From: Parapristionchus giblindavisi
Taxonomy: Eukaryota; Nematoda; Chromadorea; Rhabditida; Diplogasteridae
Length of the DNA: 64,000 nt
Assembly (NCBI GenBank): GCA_943737045.1
Contig: CALSFV010000119.1
Location: 1 to 64,000 of the forward strand
Direction: 5' to 3'
In this document: positions 1 to 11,436 of the stretch, in pieces
Position numbering within the stretch: position 1 is the first letter of the stretch
Layout: every line of letters begins with the position of its first letter
The notes under the pieces: generated by a model
Databases searched by the model: none
The model's input: only the letters and a program-made list of their open reading frames with translations
Told to the model about the DNA's origin: nothing
Position numbers and translations under genes: made by a program

Positions 1-16
1 GTTAATAGTATTGTAG

Positions 17-3000
17 GTTTCACTCGAAGACTTTCCTGATTACAATATCGTCTACTATCGACAATTCAAGAACTTTACTGTAGCGAACATGCGATATTAT
101 CTAAAACAAGCAAAAGATGTTTCCAGAGGTGTGTATTGATGTTGATTCCAAAACCTTTTATGGAAAGATTTATACTAAATATTCAGTGTTGTTTATCTTT
201 GCAGTATACATAATGTGCTTCGAAAGTTCCCAAACACGACGAAATATGTTATTGGCTCTTTATGATGAAGGGATGACGACTAAAGAGTAACTTCAGAATT
301 ACTCATCCAATAAAGAGTAAATACCAAATTTAGATATGTCTTCATCTTTCTCGAGGAACAAGGAACGGCATTTCGTACACTTCGAGATGGAGCTCAACGT
401 AAGTTCTTTATTTATATTTTATCTAGCATGTCTTGGTTTAAATAGAATTCTTTCCTTAAAATAAGAATAGACAAATATTCTTTGGCGACGTCCTACGTAA
501 ATATTTATTCCACGACAACTAAGGGATGTTTTCATAATAAAATAAATTTTGTACTGGATGTACTGAGTTTTTTTTTCCATTTTCCCTCTTGGCATGCCGA
601 CTGTCCTTTTGTTGCCCTGTTTTCCGAATCAAAATTTAGGCTATCTAGAGTTAATGTGGATCGATTCTCTTTCGAATTCGGATGGAAGAAACGCTGAAGC
701 TCTCGAGGCAGCACGATGTACTCTTGTTGTATGTTCTGTTATACAATAATTGAAGAATTTGATCAACCGAGAGAAATCCAATACATGACATCTCTGAACG
801 CAACATGTTTGATGTTGATGAACAGTGAAAATATTATGAAGCATTACACTAACACAAAATTTTCTGGAATGTTGCATCGTACATTAGAGTGTTTCAGTGC
901 CATATTTTGATCAGCTATATTTGATGGAAATGTGCATTTTGTGTTTCAGTTGGATGTCCAACCATACAATGATAGTTCGGCATATGTTAAGGAGGTAGTT
1001 GATGCATTCAAGCAATCCCCATTCTACTGTAATGATTGTACAGATGTTGAAACGGTAAATATTTATATTATAAAGGGTTACAAAGAACATTTGACCACGT
1101 AGACAGTGATTCCATTCAGTCCCTATCTCGTGTCGCTGAACTTCATGACTCCTTATATCTCTACGCACTCGCTCGTAATAGAACCGTAGCGGTATGCACT
1201 TCGTTAATATCTGGGGGCAAAAGTATTGTAATAATCCAGTGTAAAAAAGTGAATCTTGTTTCATGTTTGGTATATTCATATAATTTTAAATCACTCTAGG
1301 CCCATCCCGAAATGGCTAATAAAATGTCCGGATCTTCACTACTCGCATATTCAGAGGCTAACTTTGCAGGTACTTAAGTTCTTCACTTAATTCTAATCTA
1401 ATGTGTATCTCAGGTCAATCAGGATATGTTCGAATAAACGCCAATGGAACCAGAGATCCTCAATTTGTCATCTATTCCTTGACATCAAGAGATGAATCAC
1501 AAGCGATGATGAGATTGGAATCACAACAAACCTCAGGGAGCTACGTTCGTGATATTGTATGTTTCAAAGAACAATCTCAATAATTTTTTGTTAACCTATG
1601 CATTAGTCATGATTCTAAGGTTGGGACATCCCAGCCTTTTGTATCATTACTTGATGAATTATTCATAGGTGATCACGGAACTCTACACTTCTGAGAATAT
1701 ACTGTGGATTGCAAAAGGTGGAGTTCGTCCATTGAATAAACCAAGATGTGGATTTAAGAATGATGAATGTCCTGTTTCATTCGAAGAACAAGTACGATAT
1801 ATTAAAATATTATTATACAATCTAAACTATTGCAACAGTCTCTCACAAAACAATTCTTTCAGTATCTCGCTTTCGTCATTGCTGCAGCAGCTCTATTCGC
1901 AATTATCCTTCTTGTCCTCTTCCTGAGCGGATGTTATGTCGTCAAGTGAGAGATCAAAGATTATAATTTTTAAAAAAAACTAAGACCATTTTAAAGATCA
2001 AAGGCTCGAGAGGAAGCAGCTCAGAATAAAGTGTGGCAAATATCATTTGGATCGCTGGTTAAGCCGTCGCAAAAGGCATAGTTTTACATGTTCATTGAAA
2101 AAAATATACAGAAAATTTAATCGAATTACAGAGTCAGTCAGCAAGTAAATATTCTCTACAATCATCTCTCACTACAAGTACACGAATCACTATGGATTCC
2201 AAGAAGGTATTTCAGTTATTACTCGTTGCAAAGGCATTTTCCATAAGTTACTCAAAAACTGATATTCCTTCCATTGTAACATCGTATCCCTTCTGCATCA
2301 CCACCAGTTTGCGCGGGCAACATCCTTGGCTAATCATTTGAAAGAAAAACGTTTAATTTATTGTTTAATTTTTTTAAAAAGTTAATAAAAAATCGCCAAC
2401 TCCGTAAAGAGAAAGTAACGGACAGTTAAAGGAGACCCTTGAGTTTGCATGACTGACTCCCGCTTCGATAAGCAAAAAAAAACTCGAGGGTCTCCATCTT
2501 TAAGTCCCATCCTAGAAGACTTTGGAAAGTAGAAGTGGTATCTCTTTCTTCTCCCGTTGGACAAGGTCACAAACTCACCTAAAACTCTCGAAAATCAAAC
2601 AAGAACAAAAAAAGTTGATTATCAAATTTGATTTTTTGGTCCTTTAATGTGTATTGTATAGGATACCGAACTTCATGCCTTCTTCTTCCTCTACAACGAA
2701 GCAGTGGCAGCAAGAAAACATCTCATAAGACATACTCTAAATAAAAGAGAAATAATTGAATTGAGACAGGTACGTCAAAACTTCAATTTTATGCGAAAAG
2801 TAGCATTGCACTGCTATCCTCTCACACAGATAATTTTACTAGTAGATGATATTTATCTAATTTCCAAAATATTCCCTCACCTGTAAAGATATAAGTCCGT
2901 CCGGAAAACTAACAATAAGAAGGCAAATTTTACCCTTATCTTTTTTTGAGAAATGATTGAAATATTTCAGTTGTACGCAATACAACACGACAATCTCAAT

Positions 3001-6000
3001 AAGTTCATCGGAATCTGCATGGATGGACCACAATTCATGAGTGTTTGGAAATATTGTGCCCGTGGATCGTTGAGGGTTGGTTCCATTGTTCATTGTCAAT
3101 AATACTGGAAGAGAGATAAGAGTCGTATTGATCTGTGCAACTCAATGGTCACATAATTCAGGATGTAATCGAAAAAGGAACTCTCCAAATGGATTGGTTC
3201 TTCAAGTTTAGCATTATGAGAGATATCTCAGAGGTACCGTATTGAATAATTTCACATGTAAATAATATTATTTTAAGTCGCAAATTTACAAAGTATTGTA
3301 TTCTAATATGATTCTTTGAAGGGACTTCATTATCTTCATCATTCCCTATTGGGCGCCCATGGATGGTTAACTTCTGGAAGTTGTTTGGTCGATGAAAGAT
3401 GGCAATTGAAGATTACCTTCCATGGATGCCAATTTATCAAAGAAACCGAAAAGAAAACTCAAAAGGGTGTGCAACACTTTTCTATTTTTTAAAGTAACGT
3501 TATATGGCTTGGTTTGAAAGCTGATGCAGTGGCTGTTAGATTTATTGCTATTTCTCATAGCTTTTCAGATTTACTTTGGACCGCGCCTGAGCTTATTCGT
3601 TCCGGAGATAGAGTAGGAACCAAATCAGGTAATCAAAGTTTAACTGACATCAGATATCTTCATCCCTCCAATGGTTTTCTCCAAAAATCTCTTACAGGAA
3701 ACTATTATATATGTTGTCCAAAAAGAAGTGACCGCTGAAAACAGTTGTATGCTTTCCCATAGACCAGTCTTACTAATAATTATTACAGGAGACATCTACA
3801 GCTTTGCCATTATATGTTCAGAGATTGTTACGAAGAAGAGTGCTTGGGATTTGGAGAATCGAATTCATGACATTGATGGTACGATCAAACACTTATTAGA
3901 GCAAACTATACATAAATAGACATCAATACAATTTAGTTTATTTAGTTTTTTTCCGCAAAGACATCAATACAATTTAGTTTATTTAGTTTTTTTTTTCCGC
4001 AAACTTTCTTGGGACCCGTGAACTTTTATGGGACCGGTAAACTTTCTTGGGGCCGGTAAACTTTCTTGGGACCCGTAAAGTAGAACAGATATATAAAAAA
4101 AACTTTGTAAATCGTATATTCCTTGGGCAAGTATGAGTATTCTTGTCACATTGAATTGTTTCAATTACTACCCTGTGACTATGTTGAGAATTAATACTAT
4201 TGTCCGTATAAAATGTACTTGCATAATTGCATTGCTACTGCTGCTAAACAGAGGAAGAACTATCGATTAACTCCCCACTCTTTCCTCCTTTCCTTCCTCG
4301 CTCTCTCTCTCTCTCTCTGATCTACCTAATCTCTCACCGGTGCTCTCTCTCTAAACATAGAAATTCATTGTGGCAGTGGTTGGCTACTCTCGTACCAAAT
4401 AAACAAGTGTATTTTATACGGTCAATATGAAAGGAGAGCAAAATTTACTTACATATGCACTAATTTCAATACAGAACTAATCTACAAGATCAAACGAGGT
4501 GATAAGAACCCGATTCGACCTGAACTCGAAGCTGATGATAACGAGGTCAATGCCTCTATGGTGAGTGCTGCTGTAATAGTGATGGTGAGGACAATGTTAT
4601 GGTGATATTTGTTTAGAAAATTAGACCAGAGGAGTTCCCATGGGAAATTCATTTTATTGATCACTTACAGTTATTGCTAATCAAAGATTGTTGGGCTGAA
4701 GATCCGGATTCACGGCCTAATACCGATCAAGTGAGGGCACTGGTCAAATCAATCAATCACGGCGGGTAAGTCATAAAGAAATGCCTTATATTAGGTTGAG
4801 TCATAAGTCTTGTCGCATTTTGGAAGGGTATGTTTGTTTTATTACTGCTCTTGTCAGTCGTACGTTATCAATTACTCCCTCCGCTCTGGCAGTAAATAAG
4901 TCACTACTACTACTCTTTGATCGTAGTAGTGAATTGTGCCTACATCGAGTCTAGTAGCAGAACTGTCTGATCCTTTCGTTCCCAGTTTAGTGCTCATGCG
5001 ACATGTCGTGTTGTTCTTTTTTCTATCCGTGCTCAAACCACCCGATGTCCATACCCGTATGGCGGTAGTATACAACACTAAGGCCCCTAGTGCACACACG
5101 GTGAAACATTGGTCAAACGCTTCGAAGAAGGGAGTACGACGTCGAAGACGAGGGCAGGTCCGGACGGCACTCCGAGCTGTACTTAGACCTCTTTGAGCAG
5201 CACGTCTACGCGGACCCCTATGCTGCCACCCGTGATATGGCGAAGAGTCTTTGGGTAAGCCAACCCACCATCGTTGGTTGCTTACGGGATCTTGACAAGG
5301 TCCTGAATTTGGGTCGATGATTACCCCAAGCAGAAGGACAACCGTGCGGACCAGTGTCTGAATCTATTCTCGTACGTTCGTACAACGGCTTGGATCGACC
5401 GGATCATCACTGGAGAAGAAAAGTGGATCCTTTACGACATCATAGCCCTCCGGGCTCAGTGGGTCGATCGAGATGAACAGCCCAATTCTATTGCCAAATC
5501 CGAACTTCACCAGAAAAAGAACATACTGTCTGAGACGTGGGGCAGAGGCGATGCGGTGTATAGGGAGCTGCTCCCGCAGGGGTCGGCTATTATGGTCGCG
5601 GTATACTCTCGCCAACTACAGACCCTGAAGCCCAAGGACCCCAACGTTCCCTGGCTGCTCGACCGGATTCATTTCCAGCACGACAACGCCCGACCACATG
5701 TGGCAAGGACGACCAAAATTTCCTGTTGGACTTTGATTGGCACGTCGTCCCCCATCCGCCCTACTCGCCCGAAAGGGTCCTAGAAATTTGCTTGTTCTCC
5801 GATATGCGGCAGGAGTAGGCTTCAACAATCTGCGGGAGTTCGAAATCTGGCTGACCAACTACTTTGCCTAGTAGCAGCCGTCATTATGGGAGCACTGCAT
5901 CCACAGGCTACTCGAACTTTAGAGGAAGTGTGCCGACGCAAACGGCGCTTACTTTGATTGATTTATTTTTGCCGAGATAAAGTTATTTTAATTTATTTAA

Positions 6001-7510
6001 AGGGCCAAAATGCGACAAGACTTATGACTCAACCTAATAAAATACCTCGACTGATTTTTTGCCCAACACTCTCGTTGATTGCAATATGTGAAATGAACAA
6101 AAAATGGTTAATCCTTGCTTCTCAGTGTTTTGAAACAGATACATCATTCTAACTAAAATATTCAGTCGAATATTAAGGTCTGCTAACCTGATGGATCACG
6201 TATTCAATGTTTTGGAGCAATATGCAGTGAATTTGGAAGAAGAAGTTTGTTTTACGCGTTCAACTAAATCTTTTCTTTTGCATTATAGGTTGAGTCTCGC
6301 ATGAAAGAATTAGTTGAGGAAAAGAAGAAGAGTGATATTTTACTATATCGAATGCTTCCCAAGTCAGTTAACAATAAAAATAAAATAAAACAATTAAACT
6401 CTCATTTGTAATTATTCCTTGCAAACATCGTTAAATATAACTCCCATTAAATTTTAGGCAAGTAGCAGAGAAACTCAAGCTGGGTCAATCAGTGCAGCCG
6501 GAATCATTTGATTGTGTTACTATATTCTTTTCTGATGTCGTTTCGTTCACTACTCTTGCATCAAAATGCACTCCACTACAGGTTTCATTCAACTCTCTTT
6601 CATCTCTGACAGTGTCACTGTTCAGGTTGTCAATCTCCTCAACGATCTCTACAGTACATTTGACGCCATAATCGATGAACACGATGTCTACAAGGTATCG
6701 CTAATCGATTTAATTCCATAATTATTTTTTATTTAGGTAGAAACGATTGGAGATGGATATCTTTGTGTCTCTGGATTACCTCATCGTAATGGTAACGACC
6801 ATGCGAAAGAGGTATGTACAAACAAAAACATGTGTGAAGAAAAATGCACAAGATCTTATTTGAAAATGGGTGTCTCTTTTACTATTTACTGGTTAATATT
6901 CTTGGTCTGATTGAATTTCAGGTCGCTGAGATGTCATTTTCACTCATCGCTGCCATCAAAAAGTTCCGAATTGCTCATATGCCGGCTGAGAGAATTCAGA
7001 TAAGGATCGGTATGCATACAGGTAAGTAGCAGATATTTTGAAAAATCGATACGAAAAGACTGCACAGGGTAAATTTCTTCTCGTATTCAACTATAACATA
7101 CTTGATTAAGGTCCATCCGTAGCCGGTGTAGTTGGTATCACAATGCCTCGTTATTGTCTATTCGGTGATTCAGTTAACACAGCTGCGAGAATGGAAAGCA
7201 ATGGAAAACGTTATTTAATTTATTTTTGTTTATCAAAAAAGCCTTTTCTGCTTCAGCGATGAGAATTCATATTTCATCTGAAACTAATCACTTCTTGACC
7301 AATATCATTGGTGGATACAAAACTGAAGTTAGAGGAGAGGTCATAATCAAGGTATTCTTATCCATTACTTCTCTTAAAACTCTCCTCTCTGACCATTTTC
7401 ACATAAGATTTTGGAATACTTACTGTGAACTTTTAATACTGATTATTCAACAGGGAAAAGGAACAATCGAGACTTATTGGCTTCTTGATGACAACGACAA
7501 TTTTGACTAA
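17..7510 (+). CDS. Receptor guanylyl cyclase A (5' end outside window)
   Basis: This is a single-pass membrane receptor that makes cGMP from GTP. The visible exons are 17-128, 205-286, 334-398, 640-728, 950-1054, 1120-1191, 1300-1369, 1414-1556, 1669-1791, 1863-1945, 1997-2075, 2132-2206, 2662-2769, 2971-3075, 3162-3233, 3322-3466, 3569-3628, 3789-3878, 4475-4560, 4671-4765, 6178-6244, 6289-6362, 6458-6581, 6626-6694, 6737-6811, 6922-7021, 7111-7209, 7257-7351 and 7454-7510. In order they encode the rest of an ANF-receptor-type ectodomain, a membrane segment (exon at 1863), a pseudokinase, a coiled coil ([13 protein letters not shown]) and a cyclase domain. The cyclase keeps [19 protein letters not shown] and [15 protein letters not shown], so the metal aspartates and the guanine-selecting E and C are present. 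The pseudokinase has ITFHGC where DFG is expected. The intron after 2075 begins with GC. All junctions keep frame and stop is TAA at 7508. It is a tandem paralogue of the gene at 11437. The family is certain; the orthologue is not. Confidence 0.93.
2424..2502. repeat. Short hairpin repeat in a cyclase A intron
   Basis: GGAGACCCTTGAGTTT near 2430 and AAACTCGAGGGTCTCC near 2480 form an imperfect inverted repeat inside the intron 2207-2661. The same AAACTCGAGGGTCTCC string recurs near 35836 in a transporter intron, so this is probably a dispersed MITE-like family. Exact ends are not resolved. Confidence 0.5.
3914..4079. repeat. Two small tandem repeats in a cyclase A intron
   Basis: The intron 3879-4474 contains two copies of a roughly 42-bp unit beginning ACATCAATACAATTTAG (3919 and 3961). 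These are followed by four copies of a roughly 20-bp unit built on AACTTTCTTGGGACCCGT / GGACCGGTA (about 4000-4079). This is simple tandem duplication with no coding signal. A CT-rich run (CTCTCTCT, about 4300-4320) follows. Confidence 0.7.
4791..6037 (+). mobile_element. Mariner-type transposon in a cyclase A intron
   Basis: A 1,247-bp element with near-perfect terminal inverted repeats of about 31 bp, starting TTAGGTTGAGTCATAAGTCT at the left and ending with the reverse complement at the right. It is flanked by a TA duplication (4789-4790 and 6038-6039). Length, termini and the TA target fit the mariner family. It lies in the intron 4766-6177 in the same orientation as the host gene, and both flanking exons are intact. 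The GC content is clearly higher than in the surrounding DNA. Confidence 0.93.
4936..5875 (+). pseudogene. Decayed mariner transposase
   Basis: The mariner transposase is the cut-and-paste recombinase of the element at 4791-6037, but here it is broken. A helix-turn-helix-like stretch ([20 protein letters not shown]) is readable near 5222-5282 and soon meets a stop codon in frame. Further on, [11 protein letters not shown] (about 5404-5436) corresponds to the family motif with the first catalytic aspartate; here that residue is glutamate. HDNARPH near 5680 keeps the second aspartate. The region that should carry the third acidic residue (YSPDLAP-like, about 5755-5790) is frameshifted and interrupted. 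Several frames are needed to follow the homology, so this copy cannot encode an active enzyme. The element could at most be moved in trans by a relative. Confidence 0.85.
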
Positions 7511-7610
7511 TATATTTCAATTTGATCCATTGCTTTTTTTTGTCTTGCCCAATCAAGCATCGCTACCGTTTATGTATTTCTCTAAATTATCGTAATTTGA
7601 AAACGACCTT

Positions 7611-7766
7611 TTCCAGTGGCCGTATTCACGAACAACGGAAGACCATTTTCCGGGAAAATATGATGTCATTAGCGTAGGGACTTTTGGAAAACACCTCCGC
7701 TAATGACGTCATATTTTCCAAGAAAATGATTTTCCGTTGTTCATGCATACTTCCACAGGAAAAACA
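7611..7766. mobile_element. Hairpin MITE downstream of cyclase A
   Basis: The two halves of this roughly 155-bp segment are near-complementary: TTTTCCAGTGGCCGTATTCA at the left pairs with the complement of the right end, and CATTAGCG/CGCTAATG meet near the centre. No coding potential is visible. It looks like a small foldback MITE in the 3' flank of the cyclase A gene. Its target duplication was not resolved. Confidence 0.7.
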
Positions 7767-7786
7767 ATAATAATAACAGTTATATA

Positions 7787-7792
7787 ATAAAG
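7787..7792 (+). terminator. Candidate poly(A) signal of cyclase A
   Basis: AATAAA lies 277 bp after the stop codon and immediately abuts the first unit of the 104-bp repeat. It is the first canonical hexamer after the stop, so the transcript may end inside the first repeat unit. This is inferred from the motif only. Confidence 0.4.
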
Positions 7793-8945
7793 ATGAAATT
7801 TCCATTATGATTGAAAGAAAGATGGTACATCAACAAAACATTTCCGCATAATGGAAAAGACTATGGTATTTCTACGCTACAACAATGTTATCGAAGATGA
7901 AATTTCCATTATGATTGAAAGAAAGATGGTACATCAACAAAACATTTCCGCATAATGGAAAAGACTATGGTATTTCTACGCTACAACAATGTTATCGAAG
8001 ATGAAATTTCCATTATGATTGAAAGAAAGATGGTACATCAACAAAACATTTCCGCATAATGGAAAAGACTATGGTATTTCTACGCTACAACAATGTTATC
8101 GAAGATGAAATTTCCATTATGATTGAAAGAAAGATGGTACATCAACAAAACATTTCCGCATAATGGAAAAGACTATGGTATTTCTACGCTACAACAATGT
8201 TATCGAAGATGAAATTTCCATTATGATTGAAAGAAAGATGGTACATCAACAAAACATTTCCGCATAATGGAAAAGACTATGGTATTTCTACGCTACAACA
8301 ATGTTATCGAAGATGAAATTTCCATTATGATTGAAAGAAAGATGGTACATCAACAAAACATTTCCGCATAATGGAAAAGACTATGGTATTTCTACGCTAC
8401 AACAATGTTATCGAAGATGAAATTTCCATTATGATTGAAAGAAAGATGGTACATCAACAAAACATTTCCGCATAATGGAAAAGACTATGGTATTTCTACG
8501 CTACAACAATGTTATCGAAGATGAAATTTCCATTATGATTGAAAGAAAGATGGTACATCAACAAAACATTTCCGCATAATGGAAAAGACTATGGTATTTC
8601 TACGCTACAACAATGTTATCGAAGATGAAATTTCCATTATGATTGAAAGAAAGATGGTACATCAACAAAACATTTCCGCATAATGGAAAAGACTATGGTA
8701 TTTCTACGCTACAACAATGTTATCGAAGATGAAATTTCCATTATGATTGAAAGAAAGATGGTACATCAACAAAACATTTCCGCATAATGGAAAAGACTAT
8801 GGTATTTCTACGCTACAACAATGTTATCGAAGATGAAATTTCCATTATGATTGAAAGAAAGATGGTACATCAACAAAACATTTCCGCATAATGGAAAAGA
8901 CTATGGTATTTCTACGCTACAACAATGTTATCGAAGATGAAATTT
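7791..8945. repeat. 104-bp tandem repeat, 11 units plus a partial
   Basis: Eleven full copies of a 104-bp unit start at 7791, 7894, 7998 and then every 104 bp to 8830, with a 12-bp partial twelfth at 8934. The first copy is one T shorter (103 bp); the others look identical by eye. Each unit contains an 11-bp inverted repeat (TTTCCATTATG and CATAATGGAAA) around a spacer of about 35 bp, so each can fold. There is no open frame through the array. The homogeneity implies recent expansion or gene conversion. Confidence 0.95.
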
Positions 8946-9083
8946 AGAAGAATGTCGCATATTAATGCATCTCCTTGTTCGGACATGAAAAGTTCCACAC
9001 TGTATTTGGTTATAACTTTAATCTCTAGAATTTCACAGTCGCTTTAAATTTCTACAATTAGTGGATGTAAAAATAATCATGTA

Positions 9084-10303
9084 GAAAGTCAAAATACACT
9101 TCTTATTTCTGGTGTAATTTTGGCGTCAGCTGATATATCAAGCTGAAACTTGTACATGATGTACCCACAGTATGTACGTATTCGACCCTCTCATAAGATC
9201 TCACGGGCCTTTCTGGTTATTGCATAGTGATGACGCAACCGAACAACACTTTTTCGAAAATTCATTATTCTTTCAGGGATTTTTTCGTACTTGTCAAACT
9301 TCGTGAGCGTTGAGAGAACTACAAGGTCTATCCAGAAAAAAAATTTCAGGATGCTGCGAATTCGGGTATTGGCTGCAGACTTGCTGCAATTTCGCGGTCG
9401 CAAATTATATCTCGGCTTCTAGAAGAGCTTGAAACGCGTTCAAAGCAGCAAACTGATTCTCTTGCTGATTCTTGATGATCATGTAAGTATGGTAGAGCTG
9501 GCTCATCATTCATCTTCATGGATCGAAAAGTCACTTTTTTACAAGACCCAACTTTGAAAAATCACAATTCTGAGGGCGAACCTTGTAAAATTCTGGTTTT
9601 TGGATAGGAATGTAGAAAATATATTAATTAATCGATTCCCCGCTTTTTAGAGCGATTGCTAATCTTTCTTGCCTGCGGCAGTCGATTATCTGAAGGATAG
9701 TCGTTTAGGCCGCGCTCCCTTCTCATCTCGCGACCCGTACACATCTCTAGGCTTTTCACACTGCTCAACGAGCATTGATAGATGAAATCATTCTAAAACA
9801 TATTGTCGCTAATCCTGAACATCATAATCTATAAAAGAAAGCGTTTTTGATCTTCTTTGATCGAATGAAACAACTTTTCATTATGATTTTGAGCAAAATT
9901 TGACGAAAAATGAGCCAAGATCAAAGATCAAAGATCAAAAACTGAATTCATACAGTGTCTCTCTATTCTGACTAATCAAATCACTAAAAGCGGCTAAATC
10001 GTCATTGTCTGCAGCCAATGCCCGAATTCGCTGCATCCTGAAATTTTTTTTCTGGATAGACCTTGTAGTTCTCTCAATGCTCACGAAGTTTGACAAGTAC
10101 GAAAAAATCCCTGAAAGAATAATGAATTTTCGAAAAAGTGTTGTTCGGTAGCATCATCACTATGCAATAACCAGAAAGGCCCGTGAGATCTTATGAGAGG
10201 GTCGAATACGTACATACTGTGGGTACATCATGTACAAGTTTCAGCTTGATAAATCAGCTGACGCCAAAATTACACCAGAAATAAAAAGTGTATTTTGACT
10301 TTC
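9084..10303. mobile_element. Foldback/TIR element, about 1.2 kb
   Basis: The left arm (9084 to about 9385) and right arm (about 10010 to 10303) are inverted copies. They begin GAAAGTCAAAATACACTTCT and end with the complement, about 300 bp each and roughly 95% alike by eye. The middle (9386-10009) has no gene that I recognise; it contains three head-to-tail GATCAAA-type words near 9920. A partial copy lies at 28930-29950. Short open frames in the arms (9191-9403 on the minus strand) are mirrored in the other copies and I do not regard them as genes. No transposase was seen, so it is non-autonomous. Confidence 0.8.
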
Positions 10304-10753
10304 CGGCGCTACTGTATATATATTATATATATATAATATTATAGCCAATATCAAATCTAAAAAGCTTTTGTGTGATTCTCATACTCTTGAACGTCGACAT
10401 GCTTCCGAAGTTCCGAAGTATTGTTATTCAGGATACTTCATTTATGAATTATATTTTACTGAGTAGACAAATACTATTTGTTCCTCGTGAATGAGCTCCC
10501 AGTGCTAAATTCCTCCCACAATCAATCTGATGTCACTTTTTTCACTTTTCGCAGTGGATAAAAAATATTTTTAAAGTACTCAACTCATACATATATCCAT
10601 GATTCTGAATATTTTTATTGATTGAAATTCACTATCAGCTCTTACTGTTGGTTAAGACGCGCAACTCCTAAAGAACGAAAAAGGTAATTGTAAGGATAAA
10701 TAGAAGTGCAAGAGAGGAATGAAATTTGTACCCGAAGTCAAGAACAATTCTGA

Positions 10754-11187
10754 CAAGGAGTCTCTTTTGACTTAAGGTGGCGAAATGTAATGATGTATAG
10801 CTTATTTGAAAGCCCTTTCTATGTTGAGTAAGAATATATGCCTAAAAAATCCTGCGGAGCTCTGTACACGGATTTAAAAAAAATCCAAAGTTTGACCAAT
10901 TTCTGTCTTGCAATTCCCGTACAATGGTAGTGAAAGCTCGTGGTGGCGCAATGGAGTGGCGGAGCTCGGAAAGAGAGCGCGGAGAAGTTCCCCATCATTG
11001 TAAGGCAATTTCACTGCCATTTTTGGAATTGCAAGGCAGAAATTGGTCAAACTTAGGATTTTTTAAAATCCGTGTACAGAGCTCCGCAGGATTTTTTAAA
11101 CATAAATTCTTACTCTACAGAGAAAGGACTTTCAAATAAGCTATAAATCATCACTTTTCGCCAACTTAAGTCAAAAGAGACTCCTTG
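10754..11187. mobile_element. TIR element with CAAGGAGTCTC ends and TGA duplication
   Basis: 434 bp, almost entirely an inverted repeat. It starts CAAGGAGTCTCTTTTGACTT and ends with its complement. TGA flanks both sides (10751-10753 and 11188-11190), a 3-bp target duplication as made by PIF/Harbinger-type elements. The centre keeps a TGGCGCAATGG word like a pol III A box, but the rest of the tRNA-like segment found in the related element at 37121 is missing. Confidence 0.85.
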
Positions 11188-11337
11188 TGAGTGTACCTGT
11201 TGGTTAATATGACATCAGTAAGTATAAAATATGTATAAATATATGTTGATGCTATAAATAAGAGCAAAAATGCGTAAGCTTACACCCACTTCGACCCTAC
11301 ATCATAACGTAATGGAGTCAACAAAATAAACCAATCA

Positions 11338-11343
11338 GAAGCC
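11338..11343 (+). promoter_or_regulatory. GAAGCC word upstream of cyclase B
   Basis: GAAGCC lies 94 bp before the cyclase B start codon, inside CAATCAGAAGCCCTT. In C. elegans GAAGCC is the core of the CHE-1 (ASE neuron) site that drives several gcy genes. That is known for that species; its use here is only inferred. The same 15-mer occurs upstream of the transporter (30044-30049) within a longer similar stretch, so it may simply be repeat-borne. Confidence 0.25.
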
Positions 11344-11436
11344 CTTAGACCCTTTCATTCTCCTTATTTCACTCCACTATTTCAATCTCACTTTATTCCT
11401 CATTAGCCCCAGTATCTACTCTGGTCTTCAGTCGTG

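Noticed and set aside
7791..8945. CRISPR-like array
   Set aside because: The units are head-to-tail copies without variable spacers, and the context is a eukaryotic gene with introns.
9191..9403. Minus-strand frame mirrored at 29616-29801 as a conserved protein
   Set aside because: Both lie in arms of the same foldback repeat. The similarity is explained by repeat copies, and the frames have no start context, splice partners or known motif.
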